Source: Chloroflexota bacterium | Lineage (GTDB): Bacteria; Chloroflexota; UBA6077; JACCZL01 | NCBI GenBank assembly: GCA_020845495.1 | Contig: JADLFM010000237.1 | Coordinates: 1-26,265 of the forward strand | Length of the DNA stretch: 26,265 nt | Direction: 5' to 3' | Notes under the pieces: model-generated | The model's database searches: none | Seen by the model: the letters and a program-made list of their open reading frames with translations, nothing else | Told to the model about the DNA's origin: nothing | Position numbers and translations under genes: made by a program | Shown here: piece by piece, positions 9,681-18,218 of the stretch | Layout: each line of letters opens with the position of its first letter | Position numbering within the stretch: position 1 is the stretch's first letter

Positions 9681-12523
9681 CAGACTACGGCGCCGGTACG
9701 CTCGTTCACGCACGAGGACGCGACTGGGTGGTTCTTCCTCAAAGTGACAGCGAGCTCCTGCGGCTTCGCCCCCTTGGTGGTTCCGATGATGAATCAGTTG
9801 GCCTCTTTCTCCCGATCGAAGGTAAGGATGTCCGGTCGGCGACCTTCGCTCCCCCAGACCCAGAGCGTCATGGTGACTTCGCCTCGGCGCGGCTGCTGAT
9901 GGATGCTGTCCGGCTCAGCTTCCGTTCCGGGGCCGGACCGTTCCGCTCACTGGGCCGTATCGGCGTGGAGCCGCGTTCCTACCAGGTGGTCCCGCTGCTC
10001 ATGGCCCTGCGCCAGGACCCCGTGCGGCTGCTCATTGCCGATGATGTGGGCATCGGGAAGACGATCGAGTCGGCACTCATAGCGCGGGAGCTCCTCGACC
10101 GGGCCGAGATCAGGCGCATGGCGGTGCTGTGTCCACCCCACCTCTGCGAGCAGTGGCAGGAACAGTTGGCAAACAAGTTCCGGATTGACGCCGAAGTGGT
10201 CCGACCGGGTACCGTTGCCCGACTGGAGCGGAACCTGCCGATCGGACGCTCTCTGTTCGATGAGTACCCCTTTGTCGTGGTCTCGATTGACTACATTAAG
10301 TCCGACCGGCGGCGCGCCGACTTCATTCGCGCTTGTCCGAAGTTCGTCATCATTGATGAGGCGCACACGTGCGCCGAGGGCTCTTCGACAGGCGGCGGTC
10401 AACAACAGCGCCATCGTCTCGTGAGGGAACTCGCAGCCGACCCGGAACGTCACCTGGTCCTCTGCACGGCGACGCCACACAGCGGCGTCGAGTCCGCGTT
10501 CTACTCGTTACTCGGTCTGCTGGACCCTCAATTCGGTGCGATCGCCGACAACCTCGGCGGGCAGCAGCATGAGCAGCTCCGGCGACGGATCGCGCGTCAC
10601 CTCGTACAGCGGCGGCGCGGCGACGTTATTCAGTACTCCGAGGAGCGGACTGACTTCCCGAAGCGCCCACCAACGCTCGAACTTCCTTACACGCTATCGC
10701 CGGCGTACCGCTCACTGCTGGATCGCGTACTGGACTATGCAACTGAGATGGTCCGCTCGACTGAAGGCGCGACCCGCTTTCAGCAACGCGTCCGCTGGTG
10801 GGCTGCGTTGGCCCTCTTGCGTTGCGTCGGGTCCAGTCCGCTTGCAGCTGCCGCGGCCCTGCGAACGCGGGCTGGTGGCGCGGGTGAAACCGATGGCAAC
10901 CTCGCCGAAGTCGAGGAGCGTGGCCTTCGGGCCGTGTTCGACCAGGAGGCCAGCGAGTCAGCAGATGAAGACGATGCGGTCCCGGGAGGCGACGCCACGG
11001 CCGAGGCGTCGCCCGATGCGCGCGAGCGCCGTCGCCTTCTCGATATGGCCCGGGATGTCGAACGCCTGGCTGGAGACGGCGACAACAAGCTTGGGCGGCT
11101 CCTGCCGCAGGTCGAGACGCTCCTCGACGAAGGCTTCAGTCCCATCGTCTTTTGTCGCTACATCGCCACCGCCGACTACGTTGCAGCGGAGCTGCAACGG
11201 CGGCTCAACCGCCGTGGCCGGCCACCTGTGTCGGTGGAGTCCGTGACCGGGGTGCTCCCACCCGAGGTGCGACGACAGCGAGTCGAACTACTCGGCGACT
11301 CATCTCGGCGCGTGCTCGTCGCCACCGACTGCCTATCGGAGGGCATCGACCTTCAGCACCACTTCGACGCGGTTGTCCACTACGACTTGAGCTGGAACCC
11401 GACGCGGCACGAACAGCGCGATGGTCGCGTTGACCGCTATGCGCAGCCCTCGCCCGAGGTCCGCAGTGTCCTCGTGTACGGGCAAGACAATCCGGTCGAT
11501 GGCGCCGTGCTCAAGGTGATCATCCGCAAAGCTGAACAGATTCGAAAGACCACCGGAGTCTCTGTGCCGGTGCCGACGGAGTCCGACAAAGTCCTTGAAG
11601 CGATCCTCGAGGCAGTGCTGCTCAAGCGTGACGACAGCCGTCAGATGCAGTTCGAGTTCGACCAGGCCGAACAACAACTCGACTGGAATCGCGCCGTGGA
11701 GCGCGAAGAGCGCAGCCGCACCATCTTCGCCCAGCACGCAATGCACCCAGAGGAGGTGATGGCCGAGCTCCGCGAGTCGGCGGGGGCATTGGGAGACTCG
11801 AACGACGTCGAGCGATTTGTTCGCGACGCCACCGCCCGCCTTCGCCAGCCACTGGGGGAGGAACGGAAAGCCTTGGTCATCGACCTCTCCGATGCTTCGC
11901 AACTCCCGACGGCGGTGAGAGAGGGGAGCGGGCTGGCCGGGCGCAGGCGCATCGGTTTCCACCTGCCCGTGCCGCAGGACGCCATCCACATTCCGCGCGT
12001 CCACCCACTGGTCGAGTCCCTGGCTAACTACCTCGTGGGTTCGGCACTCGAAGGCGCGCATGATGGTGTGGCGGCCCGTTCCGCCACGATCCGATCCAAC
12101 GCCGTGAAGCGCACCACGACGCTCCTGCTCCTCCGCCTGCGCTTCCAACTCGACGTGAGCCGCGGTAGCGATACCGAAGCTCTCCTGGCCGAAGAATGCC
12201 TCGTCCTCGGGTACCAGGGTGATGCCGATGCGCCGGAATGGCTGCCGGACGATGAGGCGCTGTCACTACTCGGCGCGCACGCGGACGGCAACGTCCCCGA
12301 GGCGCAACGAATCGTCTGGCTTGAGCGCGCGGTCGGGGCTATCCCCGCACTCGAATCGCATATCGCCGGCCGGGCGAAGGATCGCGCGGCAGGTCTCCTT
12401 GCTGCTCATGACCGCGTTCGAAGAGCGGCAGGGCTGACAACGAAGGATCTCCGTCACCGCGTCGATCCGCACCTGCCCGCCGACGTCCTCGGCTGCTACG
12501 TCATCGCTCCGGTGGTCAGCTGA
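9677..12523 (+). CDS. SNF2-type DNA helicase/translocase (DrmD-like)
   Basis: A 948-aa SNF2/HepA-type superfamily 2 ATPase. The start ATG 9677 overlaps the stop of the preceding helicase (ATGA); an in-frame start further upstream at 9626 is rejected because it lies inside that gene. Walker A is GIGKT at 125-129 (after IADDV), Walker B is DEAH at 227-230, motif III is ATPHS at about 264-268. The C-terminal helicase lobe has FCRYIATADYVA, ATDCLSEGIDLQ and the arginine-finger motif QRDGRVDR at 580-587. The remaining 350 residues lack motifs I recognise. Such proteins translocate on double-stranded DNA using ATP. Placed directly before an adenine methyltransferase it matches the DrmD-DrmMI pairing of class 1 DISARM; BREX type 3 also pairs a helicase with a PglX methylase, so that origin is possible. 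The gene ends in a TGATG overlap with the methyltransferase. Confidence 0.85.
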   Translation: MTDYGAGTLVHARGRDWVVLPQSDSELLRLRPLGGSDDESVGLFLPIEGKDVRSATFAPPDPERHGDFASARLLMDAVRLSFRSGAGPFRSLGRIGVEPRSYQVVPLLMALRQDPVRLLIADDVGIGKTIESALIARELLDRAEIRRMAVLCPPHLCEQWQEQLANKFRIDAEVVRPGTVARLERNLPIGRSLFDEYPFVVVSIDYIKSDRRRADFIRACPKFVIIDEAHTCAEGSSTGGGQQQRHRLVRELAADPERHLVLCTATPHSGVESAFYSLLGLLDPQFGAIADNLGGQQHEQLRRRIARHLVQRRRGDVIQYSEERTDFPKRPPTLELPYTLSPAYRSLLDRVLDYATEMVRSTEGATRFQQRVRWWAALALLRCVGSSPLAAAAALRTRAGGAGETDGNLAEVEERGLRAVFDQEASESADEDDAVPGGDATAEASPDARERRRLLDMARDVERLAGDGDNKLGRLLPQVETLLDEGFSPIVFCRYIATADYVAAELQRRLNRRGRPPVSVESVTGVLPPEVRRQRVELLGDSSRRVLVATDCLSEGIDLQHHFDAVVHYDLSWNPTRHEQRDGRVDRYAQPSPEVRSVLVYGQDNPVDGAVLKVIIRKAEQIRKTTGVSVPVPTESDKVLEAILEAVLLKRDDSRQMQFEFDQAEQQLDWNRAVEREERSRTIFAQHAMHPEEVMAELRESAGALGDSNDVERFVRDATARLRQPLGEERKALVIDLSDASQLPTAVREGSGLAGRRRIGFHLPVPQDAIHIPRVHPLVESLANYLVGSALEGAHDGVAARSATIRSNAVKRTTTLLLLRLRFQLDVSRGSDTEALLAEECLVLGYQGDADAPEWLPDDEALSLLGAHADGNVPEAQRIVWLERAVGAIPALESHIAGRAKDRAAGLLAAHDRVRRAAGLTTKDLRHRVDPHLPADVLGCYVIAPVVS

Positions 12524-15500
12524 TGGCACGCCGCACGCTCGATTCTCGTCCGACTGTTCGCTCCGAGGGGGGCTTGCTGCCACCCGAACTGCTCGAGCGC
12601 ATCACCGATCCGCGCGAACGCGATCTGCCAGGTCTCGACCCCTCACGCGACTATGGCCTCGAATCGAATGTCCGACTCACGGAGGCAGCGGCCCGCAGCT
12701 GGGAGCACGCGAAGGCGTACTGGGGCGCCTTCAAGGCCCGGCTCGAAGGCTCGCGGCCCGGGGCCGAACTGGGAGTCACACGCCAGCAGTGGCTGCTTCC
12801 GTTGCTTTCGGAGCTGGGCTACGACGACCTGGACTATCGGCAGCAGGCGGAGGACGTAAACGGCCGGCCGTTTCATATCTCCCATCGAGCCACCCGCGAG
12901 GCCGCCGCGCCGCCGTTACACCTCGTAGCCACCTCTCAGGCACTGGACAAGGCCGACCCCTCGGCGCCGGGGCCCAAGGCGAGCCCGCATGGATTCCTCC
13001 AGTCGTACCTCAACGAGACGGACCACCTCTGGGGAATCGTGAGCAACGGACGCCAGCTCCGCGTCCTGCGGGACAACGCTAGCCTTACGCGTCCCGCGTA
13101 CCTGGAGTTCGACCTCGAAGGGATGATGGAGGGTGGCGTCTTCGCCGATTTCACCCTGCTCTGGATGGTCGCGCACCGTAGCCGGCTGCCGAAAGGCACC
13201 AGCGATACCGATGCCTGCTTGCTGGAGCAGTGGTACAGAGCCGCTCTCGTCCGCGGCGCCCGCGCGCTTGGTGATTTGCGGCTGGGCGTGGAGAACGCCA
13301 TACGCTCGCTCGGACAGGGGTTCCTCGACCACCCGGCGAACGAAGAACTGCGCCAGAAGCTCGCCTCCGGCGACCTCGACGAGGTCGCCTACTATCGTCA
13401 GTTGCTTCGGGTCGTCTACAGGCTGCTGTTCCTGCTGGTTGCCGAGGAGCGGGACCTGCTCTTCCCGTCGGACGCCGACCCGCGCGGCCGCGAAATCTAC
13501 AGCGAGCATTACTCCATCTCTCGACTGCGAGAGCGGCTAAGACTCGACCGCGGGGACGCCCGCCACGATGACCTTTGGCGCGCGCAACGGGTCGCCTTCG
13601 GGATACTGCGGGCGGGGAACGCGAACCTCGGGTTGCCGGCGCTCGGCGGCGGCATCTTCGACGCGCGCATGTGCCCGGATCTCGAGGACGCCGTCCTTCG
13701 CAACGACGCCCTCAAGTCGGCGGTGCGCGGCCTCTCGCTGGCGCCGACGAAGTCGGGCTACCGCCGCATCAACTACCGCGATCTCGATGTCGAGGAACTC
13801 GGCTCGGTCTACGAAAGCCTCCTCGACGAGCAGCCATCCCTGCGGAGCAACGGCGGGAAGCCGGCTTTCACCCTGATCGGGGGCGGCGAGAGGAAGTCCA
13901 CGGGCTCCTACTACACGCCCTCGGTTCTGGTGCAGGAGCTCATCCGGAGCGCGCTCGACCCCGTCATCCAGCAGGCACTCGCATCGGCGGCGGACATCGA
14001 TGGAAAGCGAAGGGCACTGCTTGACCTCGCGGTCTGCGATCCCGCTTGCGGGAGTGGCCACTTCCTTCTCGCTGCAGCGCGGCGCATCGGGCGCGAGCTC
14101 GCGCGCCTGGCGAGCGGCGAGCACGAACCTGACCCCGCCGTCCTTCGCCACAGCGTCCGCGAGGCGATCACACACTGCGTGTACGGCGTTGACCTCAACC
14201 CGCTCGCCGTCGACCTCTGCCGCCTGGCCCTCTGGCTTGAGGGGCACGAGCCAGGCCGGCCGCTCGGGTTCCTCGACCATCGCATCAAATGCGGCAATTC
14301 GCTCGTTGGCGCGAACAGCGAACTCATCGAGAAGGGCATCCCCACTGAAGCGTTCGAGCCCGTGGAGGGCGACAGCAAGGACGTCGCGAAGGCCATCAAG
14401 GCACGCAACAAGACGGAGCTCACGGGCCAGCTTCCTTTGATGCACACGATGAGCCTCGAGCCCGCGGGACCGACTGAGGCGGACGCGAAGGAAGCTCGGG
14501 CGATTGCCGATTTCGAGGAGGAGACACCCGAGGATGTGCTCTTGAAGGAACAGGAGCATGCCACTGCGGAGGCCAGGCGCGCCCACCGCAAGCGCGCTGC
14601 CGACCTCTGGACCGCCGCGTTCTTCTGGCCGCTGCGCGACGAGGCGCCGACGCCGCCGACGCAATCGACGTTGCTCCACCATCGCGCCGGGCGGCCGCAG
14701 GAGTTCGGGGGCGCGTTCGAACGTCAGCTTGCGCGCGTGGCGGAGGAAGTGCGCCCCTTCCACTGGGAGCTCGAATTCCCCGAAGTGTTCGACGAGCGCA
14801 AGGGTGGGTTCGATTGCATGCTCGGCAATCCGCCGTGGGAGAAAGTGAAGCTCAGCGACAAGGAGTTCTTCGCCACCCGCGCGCCGGAGGTCGCGAACGC
14901 ACCCAACGCCGCTGCCCGCAAGCGGCTGATTGAGCAGCTGGAGGCCGAGGACCCTGGACTTTTGCGCGACTACGACGAGGCGAAGGCTCTTGCGGAGCGC
15001 ACCTCGTTCTACCTGCGCCAGGGCGGACGCTTTCCTCTGGGCGGCGCCGGCGATGTGAACTATTACGTGGTCTTCGCCGAGCTGCTCAGCGACCTGGTCA
15101 ATGGTCGCGGCCAATCCGGCATCCTGTGCCCCTCGGGCATCGCAACGGATGACACCACCAAGGCGCTTTTCGGGAAGTTCGCGGCGGGCCGCGTTGCCAG
15201 CCTCTACGACTTCGAGAACTCACAGGGACTCTTTGAGGGCGTCCACCGCTCCTACAAGTTCTGCCTGCTGACGGTGCGCGGCTGGACCGACCACGACCGC
15301 CCTGCCGACTTCGCCTTCTTCTCCACATCCATCGACCACCTGCGCGAGCCGGACCGGCACTTCACCTTGACGGCCGAGGACTTCGCGCTGTTCAACCCGA
15401 ACACTCGCACCTGCCCGGTGTTTCGGAGCAAGCGGGACGCTGAGATTGCGAAGAAGATGTACCGCCGTGCTGGCGTCTTCTGGAAAGAAGCGCGAGGAGC

Positions 15501-16218
15501 AGACGCAGAGGAGAACCCTTGGGATGTGAAGTTCTCGGCTATGTTCCACATGTCGAACGATTCCGGCCTTTTCCGGACGCGAGAGGAACTGGAGCGCGAG
15601 GGCTACGTACTCAAGGGAAACGTGTTCGTGCGCGCCGACGGGCGCGAGTACCTGCCGCTCTACGAGGCGAAGCTCTTCCACCAGTACGACCACCGTTTTG
15701 CGACCTTCGACGGCGCGAGCAAGGAGGACCTGAAGGCGGGGAACGCCCGCGACATGACCACCGCCGAGAAGGCGAACCCGGACGCCGTGGTCATCGCGCG
15801 CTACTGGGTACCGGCGGAGGAAGTCGCGGCGAAACTTGACACTAACGGCGAAGCCATACGATCGCTCGACGCTCGACGCTCGACGCTCGACGCTCGACGC
15901 TCGACGCTCGACGCTCTGGCGGCTGGCGTTCCGACAGATCGTCCGGGCGACGGACGAGCGGACCGGAGTCTGGGACGTCATCCCGACTCTCGCTCTGGGC
16001 CACAGCGGAGCCGTGGTCACAGTCAAATCTACCGTCTCGCCTTCCGGAGCATCGCCCGGGCAACCGACGAGCGAACGGTGGTCGCAACGATGATCTGCCC
16101 ACCGCCTCTCGGGAACTCCGGGATCATCGTTTCGGTTGGCTTCTCTGCTTCCGAGACATCGCCCGCGCAACAGACGAACGAACCGCGATCGGCTGCATCG
16201 TCGAGGGAACGGGCGTGA
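12523..16218 (+). CDS. Eco57I/PglX-type adenine-N6 DNA methyltransferase, N-terminal part; frame set by heptamer repeat
   Basis: As sequenced this encodes 1231 aa. ATG 12523 overlaps the previous stop (TGATG). SAM-binding motif I is DPACGSGHF beginning at D506, preceded by GSYYTPSVLVQELI near 461; catalytic motif IV is NPPW at 769-772, typical of N6-adenine methylases. Motifs follow the Eco57I/PglX/DrmMI pattern of one long chain with methylase and target recognition regions. At codon 1114 the gene enters seven tandem GCTCGAC heptamers, then reads a conserved segment YRLAFRSIARATDERT (copy B) and about 60 low-complexity residues before stopping at 16218. The usual remainder of the enzyme, ending in the target-recognition and C-terminal region, lies in another frame from 16149 to 16784. 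With one more heptamer the chain would run on uninterrupted for 1422 codons. So this is either a phase-variable gene in a split state, or a frameshifted or misassembled one. Likely role: protecting host DNA and marking self in the defence system. Confidence 0.85.
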   Translation: MARRTLDSRPTVRSEGGLLPPELLERITDPRERDLPGLDPSRDYGLESNVRLTEAAARSWEHAKAYWGAFKARLEGSRPGAELGVTRQQWLLPLLSELGYDDLDYRQQAEDVNGRPFHISHRATREAAAPPLHLVATSQALDKADPSAPGPKASPHGFLQSYLNETDHLWGIVSNGRQLRVLRDNASLTRPAYLEFDLEGMMEGGVFADFTLLWMVAHRSRLPKGTSDTDACLLEQWYRAALVRGARALGDLRLGVENAIRSLGQGFLDHPANEELRQKLASGDLDEVAYYRQLLRVVYRLLFLLVAEERDLLFPSDADPRGREIYSEHYSISRLRERLRLDRGDARHDDLWRAQRVAFGILRAGNANLGLPALGGGIFDARMCPDLEDAVLRNDALKSAVRGLSLAPTKSGYRRINYRDLDVEELGSVYESLLDEQPSLRSNGGKPAFTLIGGGERKSTGSYYTPSVLVQELIRSALDPVIQQALASAADIDGKRRALLDLAVCDPACGSGHFLLAAARRIGRELARLASGEHEPDPAVLRHSVREAITHCVYGVDLNPLAVDLCRLALWLEGHEPGRPLGFLDHRIKCGNSLVGANSELIEKGIPTEAFEPVEGDSKDVAKAIKARNKTELTGQLPLMHTMSLEPAGPTEADAKEARAIADFEEETPEDVLLKEQEHATAEARRAHRKRAADLWTAAFFWPLRDEAPTPPTQSTLLHHRAGRPQEFGGAFERQLARVAEEVRPFHWELEFPEVFDERKGGFDCMLGNPPWEKVKLSDKEFFATRAPEVANAPNAAARKRLIEQLEAEDPGLLRDYDEAKALAERTSFYLRQGGRFPLGGAGDVNYYVVFAELLSDLVNGRGQSGILCPSGIATDDTTKALFGKFAAGRVASLYDFENSQGLFEGVHRSYKFCLLTVRGWTDHDRPADFAFFSTSIDHLREPDRHFTLTAEDFALFNPNTRTCPVFRSKRDAEIAKKMYRRAGVFWKEARGADAEENPWDVKFSAMFHMSNDSGLFRTREELEREGYVLKGNVFVRADGREYLPLYEAKLFHQYDHRFATFDGASKEDLKAGNARDMTTAEKANPDAVVIARYWVPAEEVAAKLDTNGEAIRSLDARRSTLDARRSTLDALAAGVPTDRPGDGRADRSLGRHPDSRSGPQRSRGHSQIYRLAFRSIARATDERTVVATMICPPPLGNSGIIVSVGFSASETSPAQQTNEPRSAASSRERA
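15864..15916 (+). repeat. Heptanucleotide tandem repeat (GCTCGAC)7 plus 4 nt, inside methyltransferase gene
   Basis: Seven perfect head-to-tail copies of GCTCGAC run from 15864 to 15912, followed by a partial GCTC. No mismatch is present. Because 7 is not divisible by 3, loss or gain of one unit by slipped-strand mispairing moves the downstream frame. The repeat contains no stop codon in any frame: every frame reads the same cyclic heptapeptide A-R-R-S-T-L-D. Counting from the gene's frame, n=7 (seen) reads downstream frame 1, n=8 or n=5 reads frame 3 (full-length), n=6 reads frame 2 (early stop). Perfect repeats of this kind are the classic basis of phase variation in restriction-modification and PglX-type methylase genes. 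Confidence 0.95.
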
Positions 16219-16247
16219 GCAACAAGGCGCCGCTGATCCAGTTCGAG
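15917..16247 (+). repeat. Three diverged tandem copies of a methyltransferase segment, each in a different reading frame
   Basis: Copy A is 15917-16027 (frame 2, WRLAFRQIVRATDERT), copy B 16030-16140 (frame 1, YRLAFRSIARATDERT), copy C 16137-16247 (frame 3, WLLCFRDIARATDERT). The aligned 37-residue translations have no gaps and also share a later G-x-S motif. The phenylalanine codons sit at 15929, 16042 and 16149, spaced 113 and 107 bp, so the copies step through all three frames. The copies differ at many bases, so they are not a fresh duplication. Copies A and B each end in an open stretch and a stop (16093 and 16218); only copy C continues into the rest of the enzyme. Placement immediately after the heptamer repeat makes a frame-selection role plausible. 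Confidence 0.85.
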
Positions 16248-16784
16248 GCGCTCCAGGAGGAGCGTGGTTGTTGGACCGAGGCAGCGGGCTCGGCGCTGGT
16301 GTTGGCATGTATGGACAGTCTCGTACTCGACTGGGCAGCGCGGTTCTCGGTCGGGGGCATCAACATGAACTTCTTCATCGTAAAGCAGCTCCCGGTGCTC
16401 CCACCCGAGGCTTTCCTCGATGAAGCGCTGCCCGGCCTCACCTACGCCGAACTGGTGATACCGCGCGTCCTGGAGCTGACGTACACGGCGTGGGACCTTG
16501 AGCCCTTCGCGCGGGACCTGGGGTACAACGGTGAACCGTTCCCGTGGGACGAGGAGCGGCGCCACCGGCTCAAGTCAGAGCTCGACGCCATCTTCGCCCA
16601 CCTCTACCACCTGGACCGCGAGGACCTGGAATGGATCCTCGACGCCCCGTATCCCAGCGCGTCCTTCCCGGGCCTCAAGCGCAAGGAGATTGCCCAGTTC
16701 AACGAGTACCGCACCCAGCGTTACGTCCTCGATGCTTACGACCAGATGGCCCGGAGCGAGGCGCCGAACCTGGAGGGCGTGTGA
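16215..16784 (+). CDS. C-terminal part of the DNA methyltransferase (target recognition/C-terminal region)
   Basis: 189 aa beginning at GTG 16215, which overlaps the stop of the N-terminal part (GTGA) and has a GAGGG Shine-Dalgarno 7 nt upstream. It starts exactly after the copy C segment and carries the conserved tail of PglX/Eco57I methylases: LDWAARFSVGGINMNFFIVK followed by QLPVLPPEAF, then a helical region ending in LDAYDQMARSEAPNLEGV. The frame remains open upstream without a stop through copy C and back into the heptamer repeat, so this fragment can be fused to the N-terminal part if the repeat length changes. As sequenced, the enzyme would be made as two polypeptides by coupled translation. 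Whether the two halves assemble is not known. Stop overlaps the next gene (TGATG). Confidence 0.8.
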   Translation: MSNKAPLIQFEALQEERGCWTEAAGSALVLACMDSLVLDWAARFSVGGINMNFFIVKQLPVLPPEAFLDEALPGLTYAELVIPRVLELTYTAWDLEPFARDLGYNGEPFPWDEERRHRLKSELDAIFAHLYHLDREDLEWILDAPYPSASFPGLKRKEIAQFNEYRTQRYVLDAYDQMARSEAPNLEGV

Positions 16785-17131
16785 TGGCGGCGAAAGGCAA
16801 GTTCCGCTTCGGGTACCGCGCGACGCCCTATGATGGTGGCTCGCGCGCCTACGTGCTGGTCCAGCGCGATCTAGGCCCTACCGAACTCGCGAGGCTCGAA
16901 GAGGATCTTCGTCGGCTTTCCGCTGGTATTGGAAGGGCAACAGCCGCGCTCATCGACTTCGAGGTGCCGCTGAGCCGCTCGATGTCCGCCGCATTGTTCG
17001 AGACGAGCCAGAAGCTCGAACTGCCGATGACGCTCAGCGTGCCCCCGCTCGCCCCCTCCGAGCAAGGCTCGCTCGGCGAAGAGTTCCTGGCGACCGAAGG
17101 CCGGTTCTTTCGCATCGAGCCCCGGGCATGA
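16784..17131 (+). CDS. Small protein of unknown function in methyltransferase operon
   Basis: 115 aa; ATG 16784 overlaps the methyltransferase stop in a TGATG, which strongly supports expression. I do not recognise the family. The sequence is beta-strand then helical: an N-terminal KFRFGYRATPYDGG, a YVLVQRDLG strand, a helix ARLEEDLRRLSAG, and a C-terminal EEFLATEGRFFRIEP. No signal peptide, membrane segment, or cysteine motif is visible. Position between the methyltransferase and the HEPN-like gene suggests a small accessory subunit of the defence complex, or an inhibitor; this is context only. A 28-bp gap separates it from the next gene. Confidence 0.65.
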   Translation: MAAKGKFRFGYRATPYDGGSRAYVLVQRDLGPTELARLEEDLRRLSAGIGRATAALIDFEVPLSRSMSAALFETSQKLELPMTLSVPPLAPSEQGSLGEEFLATEGRFFRIEPRA

Positions 17132-17159
17132 CGGCCGCTTCCGCCCGTGGTGAATCAGC

Positions 17160-18200
17160 GTGACAGATAGCCCCGTCGGCCGATTTAAGACCCATGCCAA
17201 CTACATCCGGGCGCTCGCCGTCCTGGCTGGGAACCAAGTCTGGCCGATGCAGAGCGTTCCGCAGTGCCTGAATGCCCTGGCGGTTCGGACCTTCCGGCTT
17301 CCTAGCATGGCCGACCCGACGCCGGCGACTCAGAATCTCGCGCAGATACGGTCTAGCCTTGAAAACGCGTGGGGAACGGAACTGCTTCTTGGACTCGCCG
17401 GGCATTTCGGATTCGCTGATGACCTGGTTCGGCTCACCAACAACTGGGCGGTGGTTCAAACGTACTACGTGGCCTATCACGCTACGCAGGCATACTCGGG
17501 CGCGAAGGGCCAACCCCGCCCCGATAGTCATCCAAAGACTCAAAACGAATTCGGCGCCCGATGGCTACAGCGACCTATAGAACTAGCCCCGTGGACGTTC
17601 GGCGCAACGCACGGCGGTTTCACCAACGTCCCCACCGGCACCGTGGTAGATACCTCAATTCACGGTTGGTCAGCATGCAACGCGGTCAGCGCCTGGGGCC
17701 TGGCAGGAAAGGCGTTCGAATCGACTCGAAACGGATGGATAGATGAGGCCGTTGCCCGCCAACGAGCCAAGCTCCAGAGCCAGAATCGCAAGGTCTGGCG
17801 GGAAAAGGAAGCCACTCGGCTCGCAGCCGGAAAGGCTCCTCGCACCGAACCCAAGTTCCCGCTCCCACGGCTGAGCGCCCCCGACCGGGCGTCGATAGCC
17901 AGCGGAATGAGACCGGCGGGCTTCATCGACTATCTCTACCGCCTACGGATCAAGACCAACTACGAGGACTCCTCCATGTTCACAGACGGCCCAGACGATG
18001 ACGTCATCTCCGGGCAGGTACACTCCGACCTCACCTACTTGGCGACGTCGACGCTTCTTGTCCATGAGCTGCACATCGGGCGGCTTGTGGGCAAAGCCAC
18101 GCTACTGGGCTGGGTGGATCAATGGCTCACAGCCCACTTACCGACGGGCATGGTCATCGGACTCGCCGGGCGGCGCCATACCCTTGACGCGACTCTGTAA
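17160..18200 (+). CDS. HEPN-like hypothetical protein
   Basis: 346 aa from GTG 17160, with GGTGA 8 nt upstream. The segment NWAVVQTYYVAYHATQAYSG (about residues 97-116) resembles the long helix of HEPN-fold proteins, and a later stretch GFIDYLYRLRIKTNYEDSSM followed by a leucine-rich helix (TLLVHELHIGRLVGKATLL) fits a helical C-terminal domain. The family identification is tentative. HEPN proteins are often RNases with an R-x4-6-H motif; I see no clear copy of that motif, so catalytic activity is doubtful. It sits 28 bp after the 115-aa unknown and 18 bp before the DUF262 gene on the same strand, so it probably belongs to the operon. It could be an effector, an antitoxin-like partner, or a structural subunit. 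Confidence 0.55.
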   Translation: MTDSPVGRFKTHANYIRALAVLAGNQVWPMQSVPQCLNALAVRTFRLPSMADPTPATQNLAQIRSSLENAWGTELLLGLAGHFGFADDLVRLTNNWAVVQTYYVAYHATQAYSGAKGQPRPDSHPKTQNEFGARWLQRPIELAPWTFGATHGGFTNVPTGTVVDTSIHGWSACNAVSAWGLAGKAFESTRNGWIDEAVARQRAKLQSQNRKVWREKEATRLAAGKAPRTEPKFPLPRLSAPDRASIASGMRPAGFIDYLYRLRIKTNYEDSSMFTDGPDDDVISGQVHSDLTYLATSTLLVHELHIGRLVGKATLLGWVDQWLTAHLPTGMVIGLAGRRHTLDATL

Positions 18201-18218
18201 AGGAGCCTGAGTTGCTCG

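Noticed and set aside
13537..15114. 525-codon minus-strand frame
   Set aside because: It is antisense to the methyltransferase in GC-rich DNA; no domain and no ribosome site.
15220..16308. 362-codon minus-strand frame across the heptamer repeat
   Set aside because: Shadow of the methyltransferase; its repeat-encoded Arg/Ser sequence is uninformative.
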